From Paracoccaceae bacterium (GTDB lineage: Bacteria > Pseudomonadota > Alphaproteobacteria > Rhodobacterales > Rhodobacteraceae): 64,000 nucleotides of DNA. The stretch spans positions 1 through 64,000 of the forward strand of contig JAFIEO010000021.1 in NCBI GenBank assembly GCA_020832445.1. Reading direction: 5' to 3'. Of this stretch, positions 1 to 8,913 are shown piece after piece. Below the pieces are notes generated by a model. The model was not told the origin of the DNA. It did not search any database and was given only the letters and a program-made list of their open reading frames with translations. Position 1 is the stretch's first letter. Each line of letters opens with the position of its first letter. The position numbers and the translations under genes are program-made.

Positions 1-125
1 GGGGCGCGGGGGGGTGTCGGGGGCTATGGTTGGGGGGGGGGGGGGTTGGGTCCCTTACCACACCGCGGGGGGTGGGGCAATGGGGGCGCGCGCGCCCCCT
101 CTTGCGCGCGAGGGCGCGCGCAATT
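1..125. other. G-rich low-complexity leader with GC hairpins
   Basis: The first 60 bases are dominated by G runs, including one longer than ten. Bases 82-99 form a perfect 18-bp palindrome (gggggcgcg and its complement), and 103-110 pairs with 115-122 around an AGGG loop. There is no coding potential. It may be a low-complexity intergenic region with terminator-like hairpins lacking a T tract, or poor sequence at a contig edge. Confidence 0.5.
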
Positions 126-250
126 CACCCCCCTGCGGATATTTGAACCAGACTGAAACAGGGCATTGAAAGCGCTAACAGTTCCATTCCCTTTGTTTAC
201 CGCGCCCGTTCAACTGGTTATGAGGGTCGCATTCAGGAGGAACCGCACCC

Positions 251-2509
251 ATGTCCCGCAAATCGAAGTTCACTGCCGAAGAGGCCTTGGCCTATCATCA
301 TGCGCCCACGCCCGGCAAATATGAAATCACCGCATCAAAGCCGATGGCCACGCAAGCGGATCTGTCGCTGGCCTATAGCCCCGGTGTGGCGATTCCTGTG
401 CAAGCCATCGCGGATGACCCGCAGGCGGCGTATGATTACACCACCAAGGGCAATATGGTGGCCGTGGTGTCGAACGGCACAGCCATTCTGGGGATGGGGA
501 ACCTGGGGGCGTTGGCGTCCAAGCCCGTGATGGAAGGCAAGGCGGTGCTGTTCAAGCGCTTTGCGGATGTGAACGCGATAGATATTTTGCTGGATACCGA
601 AGACCCTGACGAGATTATCAATGCGGTCAGACTGATGGGCCCGACTTTTGGCGGGATTAATCTGGAAGATATCAAGGCACCGGAATGCTTTATCATTGAA
701 AGCCGGTTGAAGGAGATCATGGATATTCCGGTATTCCATGATGACCAGCATGGCACTGCCGTGATTTGTGCCGCTGGTCTGATCAATGCGCTGGAATTGT
801 CGGGCAAGAAGATTGAGGACTGCAAGATTGTTCTGAACGGGGCGGGCGCTGCGGGGATTGCCTGTCTGGAGTTGATCAAATCCATGGGCGCGCTGCACGA
901 TAATTGTATCATGTGCGACACCAAGGGTGTGATCTGGCAGGGTCGGAGCGAGGGGATGAACCAGTGGAAATCCGCGCATGCCGCGCGCACCGACGCGCGC
1001 ACGCTGGAAGATGCGATGGTGGGCGCGGATGTGTTTCTGGGCGTTTCGGCCAAGGGCGCGGTGACGCCCGCGATGGTTGCCGCCATGGCTGATAATCCGG
1101 TCATTTTTGCCATGGCAAACCCCGACCCCGAAATCACACCGGAAGAAGCGCAGTCGGTGCGCGCCGATGCGATTGTGGCAACGGGGCGCAGTGATTACCC
1201 CAATCAGGTGAACAATGTGCTGGGGTTCCCGTATTTGTTTCGGGGCGCGTTGGACATCAATGCGCGCGCCATCAATGACGAGATGAAGATCGCCTGTGCG
1301 CGCGCGCTTGCCGAACTGGCGCGCGAGGATGTGCCTGATGAGGTTGCCATGGCTTACGGGCGCAAGCTGAGTTTCGGGCGGGATTATATTATTCCCACAC
1401 CGTTTGACCCGCGATTGATCTATACAATTCCCCCTGCGGTGGCCAAGGCCGGGATGAAAACCGGCGTGGCGCGGCGGCCCATTGTGGATATGGACGCCTA
1501 TGTGCAGTCGCTGAAGGCGCGGATGGACCCGACCGCCAGTATTTTGCAATCCATCCATGCGCGGGCAAAGCAGGCGCAATCGCGCATGATTTTTGCCGAG
1601 GGCGATGATGAACGTGTCTTGCGGGCCGCAGTGGCCTATCAGCGTGGTGGCTATGGGCAGGCGCTGGTTGTGGGGCGTGATGATGATGTCCGCGCCAAGC
1701 TGGAGGCCGAGGGGCTGGGCGATGCGGTGCGCGAATTGACAGTGGTGAATGCCGGAAACACACGCCATCTGGAAACGTATAAGGACTATCTGTACGCGCG
1801 CCTGCAACGTCAGGGGCATGACCAGAAGGATGTTCACAGGCTGGCCGCACGCAACCGTCATGTATTTGCGGCGCTGATGCTGGCCCATGGGCACGGCGAT
1901 GCGCTGGTCACAGGGGCTACACGCAAATCCGCCCATGTTCTGGGGCTGATCAACCATGTTTTCGACGCGCGTGCGCAAGATGGCGCGGTGGGTGTGACAG
2001 CGCTGTTGCACAAGGGCCGGATCGTGTTGATTGCCGACACATTGGTGCATGAATGGCCGTCCGAGATGGACCTTGCCGATATTGCCACGCGCGCGGCATC
2101 GGTCGCGCGGCATCTGGGGCTGGAGCCGCGCGTGGCTTTCGTCAGTTTCTCGACATTTGGCTATCCGGTGTCAGAGCGTGCCGAGAAGATGCACCTTGCG
2201 CCGCGCATTCTGGACGCGCGCGGTGCGAATTTCGAATATGAAGGCGAAATGACGGTTGATGTGGCGCTGAACCCCAAGGCAGCGGCGCATTATCCGTTTT
2301 CGCGCCTGACAGGTCCGGCGAATATTCTGGTGGTTCCCGCGCGGCATTCTGCGTCGATCAGTGTGAAGCTGATGCAGGAAATGGCGGGGGCGACAGTGAT
2401 TGGCCCAATTCTTGCAGGCGCGCCAAAGCCCATTCAGATATGTTCAACAGGGTCCACAGTCAGCGACATTGTGAATATGGCCGTGATGGCGAGTTGCGAG
2501 ATTGTCTGA
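251..2509 (+). CDS. maeB: NADP-dependent malic enzyme with C-terminal phosphotransacetylase-like domain
   Basis: Oxidative decarboxylation of malate to pyruvate with reduction of NADP, in the cytoplasm, feeding gluconeogenesis and NADPH supply. The 752-residue length fits the fused alphaproteobacterial malic enzymes. The malic N-terminal domain carries FHDDQHGTAV near residue 161, the Rossmann domain carries LNGAGAAG near residue 195, and from about residue 440 the protein resembles phosphate acetyltransferase (IFAEGDDERVLRAA). In this family that domain is normally regulatory, responding to acetyl-CoA, and not catalytic. The ATG is preceded by a perfect AGGAGG at 235-240. A kinase gene follows after 3 bp, suggesting co-transcription. 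MaeB rather than NAD-dependent MaeA is inferred from domain layout; cofactor preference is not proven. Confidence 0.93.
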   Translation: MSRKSKFTAEEALAYHHAPTPGKYEITASKPMATQADLSLAYSPGVAIPVQAIADDPQAAYDYTTKGNMVAVVSNGTAILGMGNLGALASKPVMEGKAVLFKRFADVNAIDILLDTEDPDEIINAVRLMGPTFGGINLEDIKAPECFIIESRLKEIMDIPVFHDDQHGTAVICAAGLINALELSGKKIEDCKIVLNGAGAAGIACLELIKSMGALHDNCIMCDTKGVIWQGRSEGMNQWKSAHAARTDARTLEDAMVGADVFLGVSAKGAVTPAMVAAMADNPVIFAMANPDPEITPEEAQSVRADAIVATGRSDYPNQVNNVLGFPYLFRGALDINARAINDEMKIACARALAELAREDVPDEVAMAYGRKLSFGRDYIIPTPFDPRLIYTIPPAVAKAGMKTGVARRPIVDMDAYVQSLKARMDPTASILQSIHARAKQAQSRMIFAEGDDERVLRAAVAYQRGGYGQALVVGRDDDVRAKLEAEGLGDAVRELTVVNAGNTRHLETYKDYLYARLQRQGHDQKDVHRLAARNRHVFAALMLAHGHGDALVTGATRKSAHVLGLINHVFDARAQDGAVGVTALLHKGRIVLIADTLVHEWPSEMDLADIATRAASVARHLGLEPRVAFVSFSTFGYPVSERAEKMHLAPRILDARGANFEYEGEMTVDVALNPKAAAHYPFSRLTGPANILVVPARHSASISVKLMQEMAGATVIGPILAGAPKPIQICSTGSTVSDIVNMAVMASCEIV

Positions 2510-2512
2510 AAA

Positions 2513-3403
2513 ATGGAGCGGGATGTGCAAATCTGGTGTTTCGGTTCCATCAATATCGACCATGTGCACAGGCTGGACCATTTGCCCGATGCGGGCGAAA
2601 CGCTGGCCAGTCGTGATTACACGGTGCAGTTGGGGGGCAAGGGCGCAAACCAGTCGGTTGCAGCGGCGCGTGCGGGCGCAACGGTGCGCCATCTGGGGGC
2701 TGTGGGCGCTGACGGGCTTGATATGCGCGATGTGATGACGGGCTACGGTGTTGATTGCGGCGGTGTGCAGGTGCTGGACAGTGCCACGGGTCATGCGATT
2801 ATCATGGTCGACCAGTCGGGCGAGAATGCCATTGTGCTGCATGGCGGGGCCAATCATGCGCTGGCGCTTGATCCCTTGCTGAGTGCGCTGGACGGGGCGC
2901 AAGCAGGGGATTTCCTGCTGATGCAGAATGAAACCGCGTGGCAGCCTGAAATTGCCGCCGCCGCCAGCGCGCGTGGCATGAAGGTTATTTATTCCGCAGC
3001 ACCTTTTTCGGCTGAAGCGGTGCAGGCAGTGCTGCCTTTTGTGTCCATGCTGATGATGAACGACATAGAGGCGCAGCAATTACAGGACGCGCTGGGCGTG
3101 ACGCTTGCGGATTTGCCCGTGGGGAACGTGGTTGTCACGCATGGCGCCAAAGGGGCAAGCTGGCACAGCAAGGGACGCGCTGAAATATTTGTGCCCGCGC
3201 TTTCGGTTCCGGTTCTGGACACCACGGGCGCAGGCGATTGTTTTGCAGGGGCGTTGGTTGCCGCATTGTCAGACGGGAAAGGCCCCGCTGATGCGATGCA
3301 ATTTGCAGCATGCGCTGCGGCGTTGCAGGTGTCGCGCGCGGGTGCGGCCGCGGCAATGCCCGACCGCGTGCAGATTGACACCTTAGCCGGCGAAAGCGGC
3401 TGA
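2513..3403 (+). CDS. PfkB-family carbohydrate kinase (ribokinase-like)
   Basis: ATP-dependent phosphorylation of a sugar or nucleoside, cytoplasmic. The 296-residue protein has the ribokinase N-terminal signature (GGKGANQSVAAARAGA, about residue 42) and the C-terminal PfkB signature DTTGAGDCFAGAL with the catalytic Asp, near residue 237. GSINIDHVHRL at the start matches the substrate-binding strand of ribokinases. It begins 3 bp after the maeB stop, so it is probably translated from the same message. Its 3' end overlaps the convergent msrA by 21 bp. Ribokinase is the best single guess, but no rbs transport genes lie nearby, so the substrate is left open. Confidence 0.85.
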   Translation: MERDVQIWCFGSINIDHVHRLDHLPDAGETLASRDYTVQLGGKGANQSVAAARAGATVRHLGAVGADGLDMRDVMTGYGVDCGGVQVLDSATGHAIIMVDQSGENAIVLHGGANHALALDPLLSALDGAQAGDFLLMQNETAWQPEIAAAASARGMKVIYSAAPFSAEAVQAVLPFVSMLMMNDIEAQQLQDALGVTLADLPVGNVVVTHGAKGASWHSKGRAEIFVPALSVPVLDTTGAGDCFAGALVAALSDGKGPADAMQFAACAAALQVSRAGAAAAMPDRVQIDTLAGESG

Positions 3404-4018
3404 ACTGCCCCAGACTTCGCGCACGCGCTGGTCACGACCGCAGCCCTCGCGGTAGCTTTTGTAAGCGACGCGCCGTTCGATCCAGCCGAAACGTGTCAAT
3501 GTGCGTTCCGCGGAATTGGCGTAGTTCTGATGAAAATCATCGGCTTCATAGAAGGTCGTCGCCGCGCGCACAGGGGTGGCAATGCTTTCGCCCAGTTCGG
3601 CCTTTGCCGCAGCGATGGCGGCATTCGCCTGTTCGGTCTGATCAGGTGTCGCAAAAATGGCGGTCGAATAATGCGCGCCCCGGTCACAGAATTGCCCGCC
3701 CGCATCCAGCGGATCAATGGAGCGCATGAACATGTGCAGGATCTGGTCGTAACTTACGCGCGCGGGGTCAAAGCTGATGATGGCTGCTTCTATATGGTCG
3801 GTGCGTCCGCGCGCAACATCTTCATAGATGGGATCGGGCGTTGTGCCGCCGGTGAATCCGACACGCACATCCACCACGCCATCCACGCGCCGGAAATCTG
3901 ACTCGACGCACCAGAAACACCCCCCCGCAACGATGGCGGTCTGGACCTGTTGCGCGGCGGCGGGCAGGGCGGGGACAAGTGCGGCGATCAGCCAGAATGC
4001 AAAAGCGTGCAGCTTCAT
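3383..4018 (-). CDS. msrA: Peptide-methionine (S)-S-oxide reductase MsrA, exported
   Basis: Repairs oxidised methionine (S-sulfoxide) in proteins. The GCFWC motif with the catalytic Cys lies near residue 34, and HQNY sits near residue 163. The N-terminus (MKLHAFAFWLIAALVPALPA followed by AAQQ) looks like a cleavable signal peptide, so the enzyme probably acts in the periplasm, unlike the usual cytosolic MsrA. Length 211 residues is normal for an exported MsrA. The 3' end overlaps the upstream kinase tail to tail. It appears monocistronic. Confidence 0.93.
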   Translation of the reverse strand: MKLHAFAFWLIAALVPALPAAAQQVQTAIVAGGCFWCVESDFRRVDGVVDVRVGFTGGTTPDPIYEDVARGRTDHIEAAIISFDPARVSYDQILHMFMRSIDPLDAGGQFCDRGAHYSTAIFATPDQTEQANAAIAAAKAELGESIATPVRAATTFYEADDFHQNYANSAERTLTRFGWIERRVAYKSYREGCGRDQRVREVWGSSAAFAG

Positions 4019-4166
4019 TTTCAGTATCCTTGGGCTTGAGTTCGTGAATGATACGTCACAAAGTCAGGATTTGGTCAGTTTCGGTTATCACAAGGGGGTG
4101 AAAACCGCACAGGGCCTGCGTGGAAATGCGGAATTTCCGGTCAGCGCGCCCCTGCCTATATATGCC

Positions 4167-4272
4167 AGAGCATATCCCGTTCATTCGTATTCACGAGATA
4201 TGCTCTAACTGATTGATTGCGCATGTTCGAGAAGCTCAAAACCGGTTCCCACTTTTGAGCAACATGCTCTAG
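4167..4272. repeat. Alphaproteobacterial intergenic repeat, copy A
   Basis: Two nested dyads. The first is AGAGCATATC at 4167-4176 with its exact complement at 4197-4206. The second is GCATGTT plus GCTCAAAA pairing with TTTTGAGC plus AACATGC across ccggttcccac (4221-4267). A closely related copy lies at 39082-39185 and a degenerate one near 37120-37206. The core is familiar from many alphaproteobacterial genomes. It ends just upstream of the VOC gene. Confidence 0.85.
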
Positions 4273-4293
4273 CAGCCACAGAAAGGATAAAAC

Positions 4294-4788
4294 ATGCGCG
4301 CCGACACGACACCCCGCACCGGTCCCATGATTGGCCATGTTCACCTGAAAGTCGCTGATCTGGACCGCGCCATTGAATTTTACCGGCTGTTGGGGTTCGA
4401 CGTAACCCAGCGATACGGCGCGCAGGCGGCCTTTATGGGTGCGGACGGGTATCATCATCATATCGGTCTGAATACATGGGAAAGTGCGGGCGCGGCACCG
4501 GCCCCTGTCGGGCATACGGGGCTGTATCATCTGGCGGTGCTGTATCCCGACAGGGTGTCACTGGCGCAGGCGCTGAGGCGTGTTGTGCAAGCTGGCGTGC
4601 AACTGGATGGCGCTGCCGATCACGGTGTGTCCGAAGCGCTGTATTTCCGCGACCCGGACGGAAACGGAGTCGAGATTTATATCGACCGCCCCCGTCAGGA
4701 CTGGCCCCGCGATGCGGCGGGACAGTCGAAAATGGGCAATGCGCGGCTGGATGTTAGCGCACTTCTGGCCTTGGCGGACACCGCGTGA
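4294..4788 (+). CDS. VOC family (glyoxalase/extradiol dioxygenase fold) protein
   Basis: 164 residues forming the vicinal-oxygen-chelate fold. HVHLKVADLDRAIEFYRLLGF at the start and YFRDPDGNGVEIY near the C-terminus are the classical paired beta-alpha-beta-beta-beta signatures, with His (GHVHL) and Glu (GVEIY) as likely metal ligands. Members include CatE-type catechol 2,3-dioxygenases, glyoxalases and resistance proteins; the substrate cannot be told here. AAAGGA stands 8 bases before the ATG. It sits directly after repeat copy A and converges on ubiH with a 7-bp gap. Confidence 0.85.
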   Translation: MRADTTPRTGPMIGHVHLKVADLDRAIEFYRLLGFDVTQRYGAQAAFMGADGYHHHIGLNTWESAGAAPAPVGHTGLYHLAVLYPDRVSLAQALRRVVQAGVQLDGAADHGVSEALYFRDPDGNGVEIYIDRPRQDWPRDAAGQSKMGNARLDVSALLALADTA

Positions 4789-4795
4789 CAGCGGC

Positions 4796-6022
4796 CTAGA
4801 TCGGCAGGCCGCGCATCAGGCGGGGCAGATCACCTGTAAGCCCGGCCGCTTCGCGGATGAACCGGCGGCGCAGCCCTGGCAGGGATTGCACAACCCCCAT
4901 GCCCAAGCCTCGCACGCCGCGCATCAGTGCGGAATCGTTGGAAAACAGCCGGTTCACGCTGTCGGTGCCCACCGCCATCATCATGGTGTCAAACCGTCGC
5001 CATTGTTGGTAGCGTTCCAGCACGATCGGGCTTGCGATGTCCTCGCCACGCCGTGCGGCCAGTATCAGCACCTCGGCCAGGGCTGCCACATCGCGCAGGC
5101 CGAAATTGAACCCCTGACCTGCAATCGGGTGCATGCCATGCGCGGCATCGCCCACCAATGCCAGACGCGGCCCGATAAAGCTGTTGGCAATGGTCAGGCG
5201 CAACGGATAGGCAAAGCGCTTGCCCGCCAGCGCGATATCGCCCAGAAAATCGCCAAAGCGCGGGCGCAGGGCTTCCAGATAATCGGCATCATTCATGGCG
5301 TGGATTTCAGCGGCGGTGTCTGTGCGTTCGCTCCAGACAATAGACGACCGGTTGCCGGGCAGGGGCAGAATGGCAAGCGGGCCTGCGGGCATGAAGAACT
5401 GATGCGCACAGCCGTGATGCGGGTGATCATGCGCAATTGCACAGACCAGCGCGGTTTGCCCATACTCCCAGCCGGTGCGTTTGATGCGTGCGCGCTGCGC
5501 CACGGCACTGTCGCGCCCGTCACAGCCCACCAGAATACGCGCGCGCAATACCTGCCCGTCATCGGTGGTGGCGCTTACGCCATTGGCGTCCACCTCCTGC
5601 GCGATCACGCGGCGCCCCTCGATCTGGGTAATATTGGGGTTGTCATCCATCGCAGCCAGCAACGCGCGGCGCAGATAGCGGTCTTCCAGCATATGGCCCA
5701 TGGGGCCTTCTTCAATCTCGGCATGGTCGAAATGCAGGAAAAACGGTGCCGCCCCTTCGCCTGCACGCCCGTCGCTGGCCTTGATCTGCAACATGGGCTG
5801 CGCTTCACCTGCCACATCCGCCCAAATGCCGATCCCGTCCAGAACACGTGTGGATGCCAGTGCCAGCGCATAGGCCCGCCCGTCAAATTCCACGCCTTCG
5901 CGCGTGTCGCGCGGCAGGGCGTCAATTACGGTGACCCGCAAACCGCCCTGTGCCAGTGCCAGCGCCAGTGACGGGCCATTCAGCCCACCGCCTACGATTA
6001 AGATATCAGCATCATATGTCAT
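4796..6022 (-). CDS. UbiH/UbiF/VisC-family FAD-dependent ubiquinone hydroxylase
   Basis: Flavin monooxygenase of ubiquinone ring hydroxylation, acting at the inner membrane. The N-terminal ILIVGGGLNGPSLALALA binds the FAD ADP moiety, GCDGRDSAVA is the DG motif near residue 160, and LVGDAAHGMHPIAGQGFN near residue 280 is the GD motif with the UbiH signature. The start at 6022 (MTYDADIL) puts the dinucleotide-binding strand at the usual place; an upstream ATG at 6064 would add an unlikely Cys-rich tail. The product is 408 residues, typical for the family. The ring position hydroxylated (UbiH versus UbiF or UbiL) cannot be decided. Confidence 0.88.
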   Translation of the reverse strand: MTYDADILIVGGGLNGPSLALALAQGGLRVTVIDALPRDTREGVEFDGRAYALALASTRVLDGIGIWADVAGEAQPMLQIKASDGRAGEGAAPFFLHFDHAEIEEGPMGHMLEDRYLRRALLAAMDDNPNITQIEGRRVIAQEVDANGVSATTDDGQVLRARILVGCDGRDSAVAQRARIKRTGWEYGQTALVCAIAHDHPHHGCAHQFFMPAGPLAILPLPGNRSSIVWSERTDTAAEIHAMNDADYLEALRPRFGDFLGDIALAGKRFAYPLRLTIANSFIGPRLALVGDAAHGMHPIAGQGFNFGLRDVAALAEVLILAARRGEDIASPIVLERYQQWRRFDTMMMAVGTDSVNRLFSNDSALMRGVRGLGMGVVQSLPGLRRRFIREAAGLTGDLPRLMRGLPI

Positions 6023-6087
6023 GGTGCAGTTATGGCATGGCGCACAGACTTGTCCATGCGGCAAAGCGCCAAATTTGCGGTTCCCAT

Positions 6088-6138
6088 TTCATCTTGCGCA
6101 AAATACTCTCTGGGGGTCCGGGGGCAGACAGCCCCCGG
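6088..6138. repeat. Short intergenic element plus GC hairpin
   Basis: ttcatcttgcgcaaaatactc at 6088-6108 recurs in inverted orientation at 17881-17902. It is followed at 6118-6138 by a perfect 8-bp stem ccgggggc/gcccccgg with a 5-base loop. It lies in the gap between the divergent ubiH and amidase genes and may be transcribed or regulatory. Confidence 0.55.
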
Positions 6139-6167
6139 CGGCACGCAAAAATCAAGGACACCGCACC

Positions 6168-7505
6168 ATGACCGAAGACTGGCTGACCAGAACCGCCGCA
6201 GATCAGGGACGCGCCATTGATGCGGGGGATCTGTGCCCGCTTGCCCTGACCGAAGCCTATCTTGCGGCCATAAAGGCACATTCCGCAGGGTCGCGCATTT
6301 ACGCGCGCCTGACCGAAAGCCGCGCGCTGGATGAAGCGATTGCCGCGCGTGACCGCGCCCGCGCCGGTTTGCGCCGTCACCTGCTGGATGGCGTGGCCCT
6401 GTCGTGGAAAGATCTGTTCGACACCGCGGGTGTGGCCACCGAAAGCGGGTCAGCGGTTCTGAAGGGCCGCGTGCCCGATCATGACGCCCGCCTGTTGCAG
6501 ACCATGACGCGCGCAGGGACCATTTGTCTGGGCAAGACACATCAGACGGAATTTGCCTATTCCGGTCTGGGGCTTAATCCGGTGACAGCCACGCCGCCTT
6601 GTGTGAATGACCCTGACGCGGTGCCGGGGGGCAGCTCGTCCGGGGCGGCCGCGTCGGTGGCGTTCGGGCTGGCGGCAGTGGCTATCGGGTCCGACACGGG
6701 CGGGTCGGTGCGTATTCCAGCGGCGTGGAATGATCTGGTGGGTCTGAAAACCACGCATGCGCGGCTGACGTTACAAGGTGTGGTGCCGCTTGCGCCAAAA
6801 TTCGACACCGCCGGCCCGCTGGTCCGCAGTGTCGAAGATTGCGCGCTGGTTCTTTCCGTGATGGAGCACCGCCCCGCGCCCGATTTGCGCGGCGCCAGCG
6901 TGTCGGGGCGGCGGTTTCTGGTGCTGGATGGTGCGCCATTCGACGGAATTCGCGATCTGCCCGCGCAAGCCTTTGAAGCGGCGGTTGATGCGCTGGCCAA
7001 GGCGGGCGCGCAGATCACGCGCACATCATTGCCCTGTGTCAGCGATGCGCTGGCGCTGTCGGCCGTAATTTACACGCCCGAATGTTACGCTGTCTGGCGC
7101 GACCAGATCGAAGCTGCGCCCGAAGTTATGTTTCCGCCGGTTCTGGAACGCTTCCGGTCCGGTCAGAACCATCTGGCCAGTGACTATATAGCGGCATGGG
7201 ACGCGTTAATGCGCCACCGCGCGACATATCTGGCGCAAACTACCGGATATGATGCAGTGCTTCTGCCAACCGCGCCCAATATGCCGCCCAATGCGCAGCG
7301 CCTGATGGATGATCATGCTTATTTCACCACTGAAAACCTGCTGACACTGCGCAATACCCGCATTGGCAATATGCTGGGGCTGTGCGCACTGACCCTGCCC
7401 ACGGGGGTGCCGTCGGCTGGCATAAGCCTGATGTGTCCGCCCATGGCGGATGATCGCCTGTTGCGCCTTGGGGCGGCGGCAGAAGCGGCGCTGTCCGTTC
7501 GGTAG
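6168..7505 (+). CDS. Amidase of the amidase-signature (GatA-like) family
   Basis: Hydrolysis of an amide bond with a Ser-cisSer-Lys triad, cytoplasmic. Counting from the ATG at 6168, the Lys is K81 in LSWKDLFD, the cis-Ser is S156 in GGSSSGAA, and the nucleophile is S180 in GSDTGGSVRIP. The 24-residue spacing of the two serines is canonical. The product is 445 residues. Further upstream in-frame ATGs fall inside the ubiH region and are rejected. No gatB or gatC lies nearby, so this is a stand-alone amidase, not the tRNA amidotransferase subunit. The natural substrate is unknown. Confidence 0.88.
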   Translation: MTEDWLTRTAADQGRAIDAGDLCPLALTEAYLAAIKAHSAGSRIYARLTESRALDEAIAARDRARAGLRRHLLDGVALSWKDLFDTAGVATESGSAVLKGRVPDHDARLLQTMTRAGTICLGKTHQTEFAYSGLGLNPVTATPPCVNDPDAVPGGSSSGAAASVAFGLAAVAIGSDTGGSVRIPAAWNDLVGLKTTHARLTLQGVVPLAPKFDTAGPLVRSVEDCALVLSVMEHRPAPDLRGASVSGRRFLVLDGAPFDGIRDLPAQAFEAAVDALAKAGAQITRTSLPCVSDALALSAVIYTPECYAVWRDQIEAAPEVMFPPVLERFRSGQNHLASDYIAAWDALMRHRATYLAQTTGYDAVLLPTAPNMPPNAQRLMDDHAYFTTENLLTLRNTRIGNMLGLCALTLPTGVPSAGISLMCPPMADDRLLRLGAAAEAALSVR

Positions 7506-7716
7506 ACATTCACCACCCCAACCGGACCGCAACCGATAGCGGGTAGTGCGCAAGGCTACCGCCATATATGGTGGTGCCTTCGCGCTATCTACGAAAATGC
7601 CACAATTTCGCGGGGTTATTGGCAAAACTTCAGTCGTTTTTCTGGACGGGGCGGCCCCTGCGCGTTATCCTACACCCAATAATGGGGCAAAAGACCCCGA
7701 GCAGTCGAGGCAGTCC

Positions 7717-8895
7717 ATGGCATACCCAGAGCGGTTTTCGAACCTGCCTGAATACGCATTCCCGCGCCTGCGCGCGCTTTTGGATCATCACCAGCCCGGT
7801 GGTGCCCCTGTCGCCATGACAATTGGCGAGCCGCGCCACGACATGCCGCCCTTTCTGGCGGATGTGTTGAATGCGAATATCGGCAGTTTTGCAAAATATC
7901 CCGCAAACGAGGGCATTCCCCCCCTGTTGCAGGCAATTCAAGGCTGGATTTCAAGGCGTTACGGCGTGTCCTTGATGCCGGAAAACCTGATGGTTCTGAA
8001 TGGCACGCGCGAAGGGTTGTTTAACGCGGCGCTTGCCCTGTGCCCTGAACGCAAGAACGGGCAGACCCCTGTTATCCTGACGCCCAATCCGTTTTATCAG
8101 GTTTATGCGGTCGCAGCCCTTGCTGTGGGCGCAGAGCCGCGTTTTGTTGCGGCAACCGAAGCCACCGGCCATTTGCCCGATTACGCAAGCCTGCCCGCCG
8201 ATGTGCTGGACCGCGTTGCGATTGCCTATGTCTGCTCGCCCGCCAATCCGCAGGGGTCGGTTGCGGATGCTGCCTATTGGCGCGCGCTGATCGCGCTGGC
8301 CGAAAAGCACGATTTCCGCATTTTTGCCGATGAATGCTATTCCGAGATTTACCGCGACACCCCGCCCCCCGGCGTGCTGGAAATTGCCGCCGAAATGGGT
8401 GCCGACAGCGAACGTGTCTTGTCGTTTCATTCGCTGTCGAAACGGTCGAACCTGCCGGGGTTGCGGTCGGGTTTTGTGGCGGGGGGCGTGGAATGCATAC
8501 GCCGCATCCGGCAGTTGCGCGCCTATAGCGGTGCACCACTGCCCGAACCCTTGCAACATGTTGCCGCCGCCGCTTGGGCGGATGAGGCGCATGTGGACCG
8601 GTCGCGGGCGCTGTATCAGCAGAAATATGCGCTGGCAGATCGTATCATGGGCAATGTGCCCGGATATGCGGGGCCATCGGGCGGGTTTTTCCTGTGGCTG
8701 CCGGTGGATGATGGCGAAGCGGCCGCACTGAAGCTGTGGACGCAAACCGGCATCAGGGTGTTGCCCGGTGCTTATCTGTCACGCGAAGTGGACGGGTTTA
8801 ACCCCGGTCACGGGTTCGTCCGCGTGGCGATGGTGAATTTGATTGATGAAATGCAGGACGCGCTGATCCGGTTGCGCGCCTGTTTGTATAGTTAA
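7717..8895 (+). CDS. Class I/II PLP-dependent aminotransferase (possible DapC)
   Basis: Transfers an amino group using pyridoxal phosphate. NPFYQVY near residue 130, SPANPQG near residue 175, DECYSEIY near residue 208 and SLSKRSNLPGLRSGF near residue 240, with the Schiff-base Lys, define a fold-type I enzyme. The start at ATG 7717 (MAYPERFSNLPEYAFPRL) gives 392 residues. This N-terminus resembles the succinyldiaminopimelate aminotransferase (DapC) branch, which would place it in lysine and peptidoglycan precursor synthesis, but the assignment rests on overall resemblance. It precedes ftsK by 18 bp and may share a transcript with it. Confidence 0.82.
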   Translation: MAYPERFSNLPEYAFPRLRALLDHHQPGGAPVAMTIGEPRHDMPPFLADVLNANIGSFAKYPANEGIPPLLQAIQGWISRRYGVSLMPENLMVLNGTREGLFNAALALCPERKNGQTPVILTPNPFYQVYAVAALAVGAEPRFVAATEATGHLPDYASLPADVLDRVAIAYVCSPANPQGSVADAAYWRALIALAEKHDFRIFADECYSEIYRDTPPPGVLEIAAEMGADSERVLSFHSLSKRSNLPGLRSGFVAGGVECIRRIRQLRAYSGAPLPEPLQHVAAAAWADEAHVDRSRALYQQKYALADRIMGNVPGYAGPSGGFFLWLPVDDGEAAALKLWTQTGIRVLPGAYLSREVDGFNPGHGFVRVAMVNLIDEMQDALIRLRACLYS

Positions 8896-8913
8896 ACCCA
8901 AAGGGCGCGTCAG

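Noticed and set aside
335-2113. Long open minus frame opposite maeB
   Set aside because: Rich in Arg, His and Gln with no domain, and exactly mirrors the codon bias of the real gene; an antisense shadow.
4580-5971. 463-codon plus frame opposite ubiH
   Set aside because: Begins inside the VOC gene in another frame, has no family features, and runs antisense to a well-supported gene.
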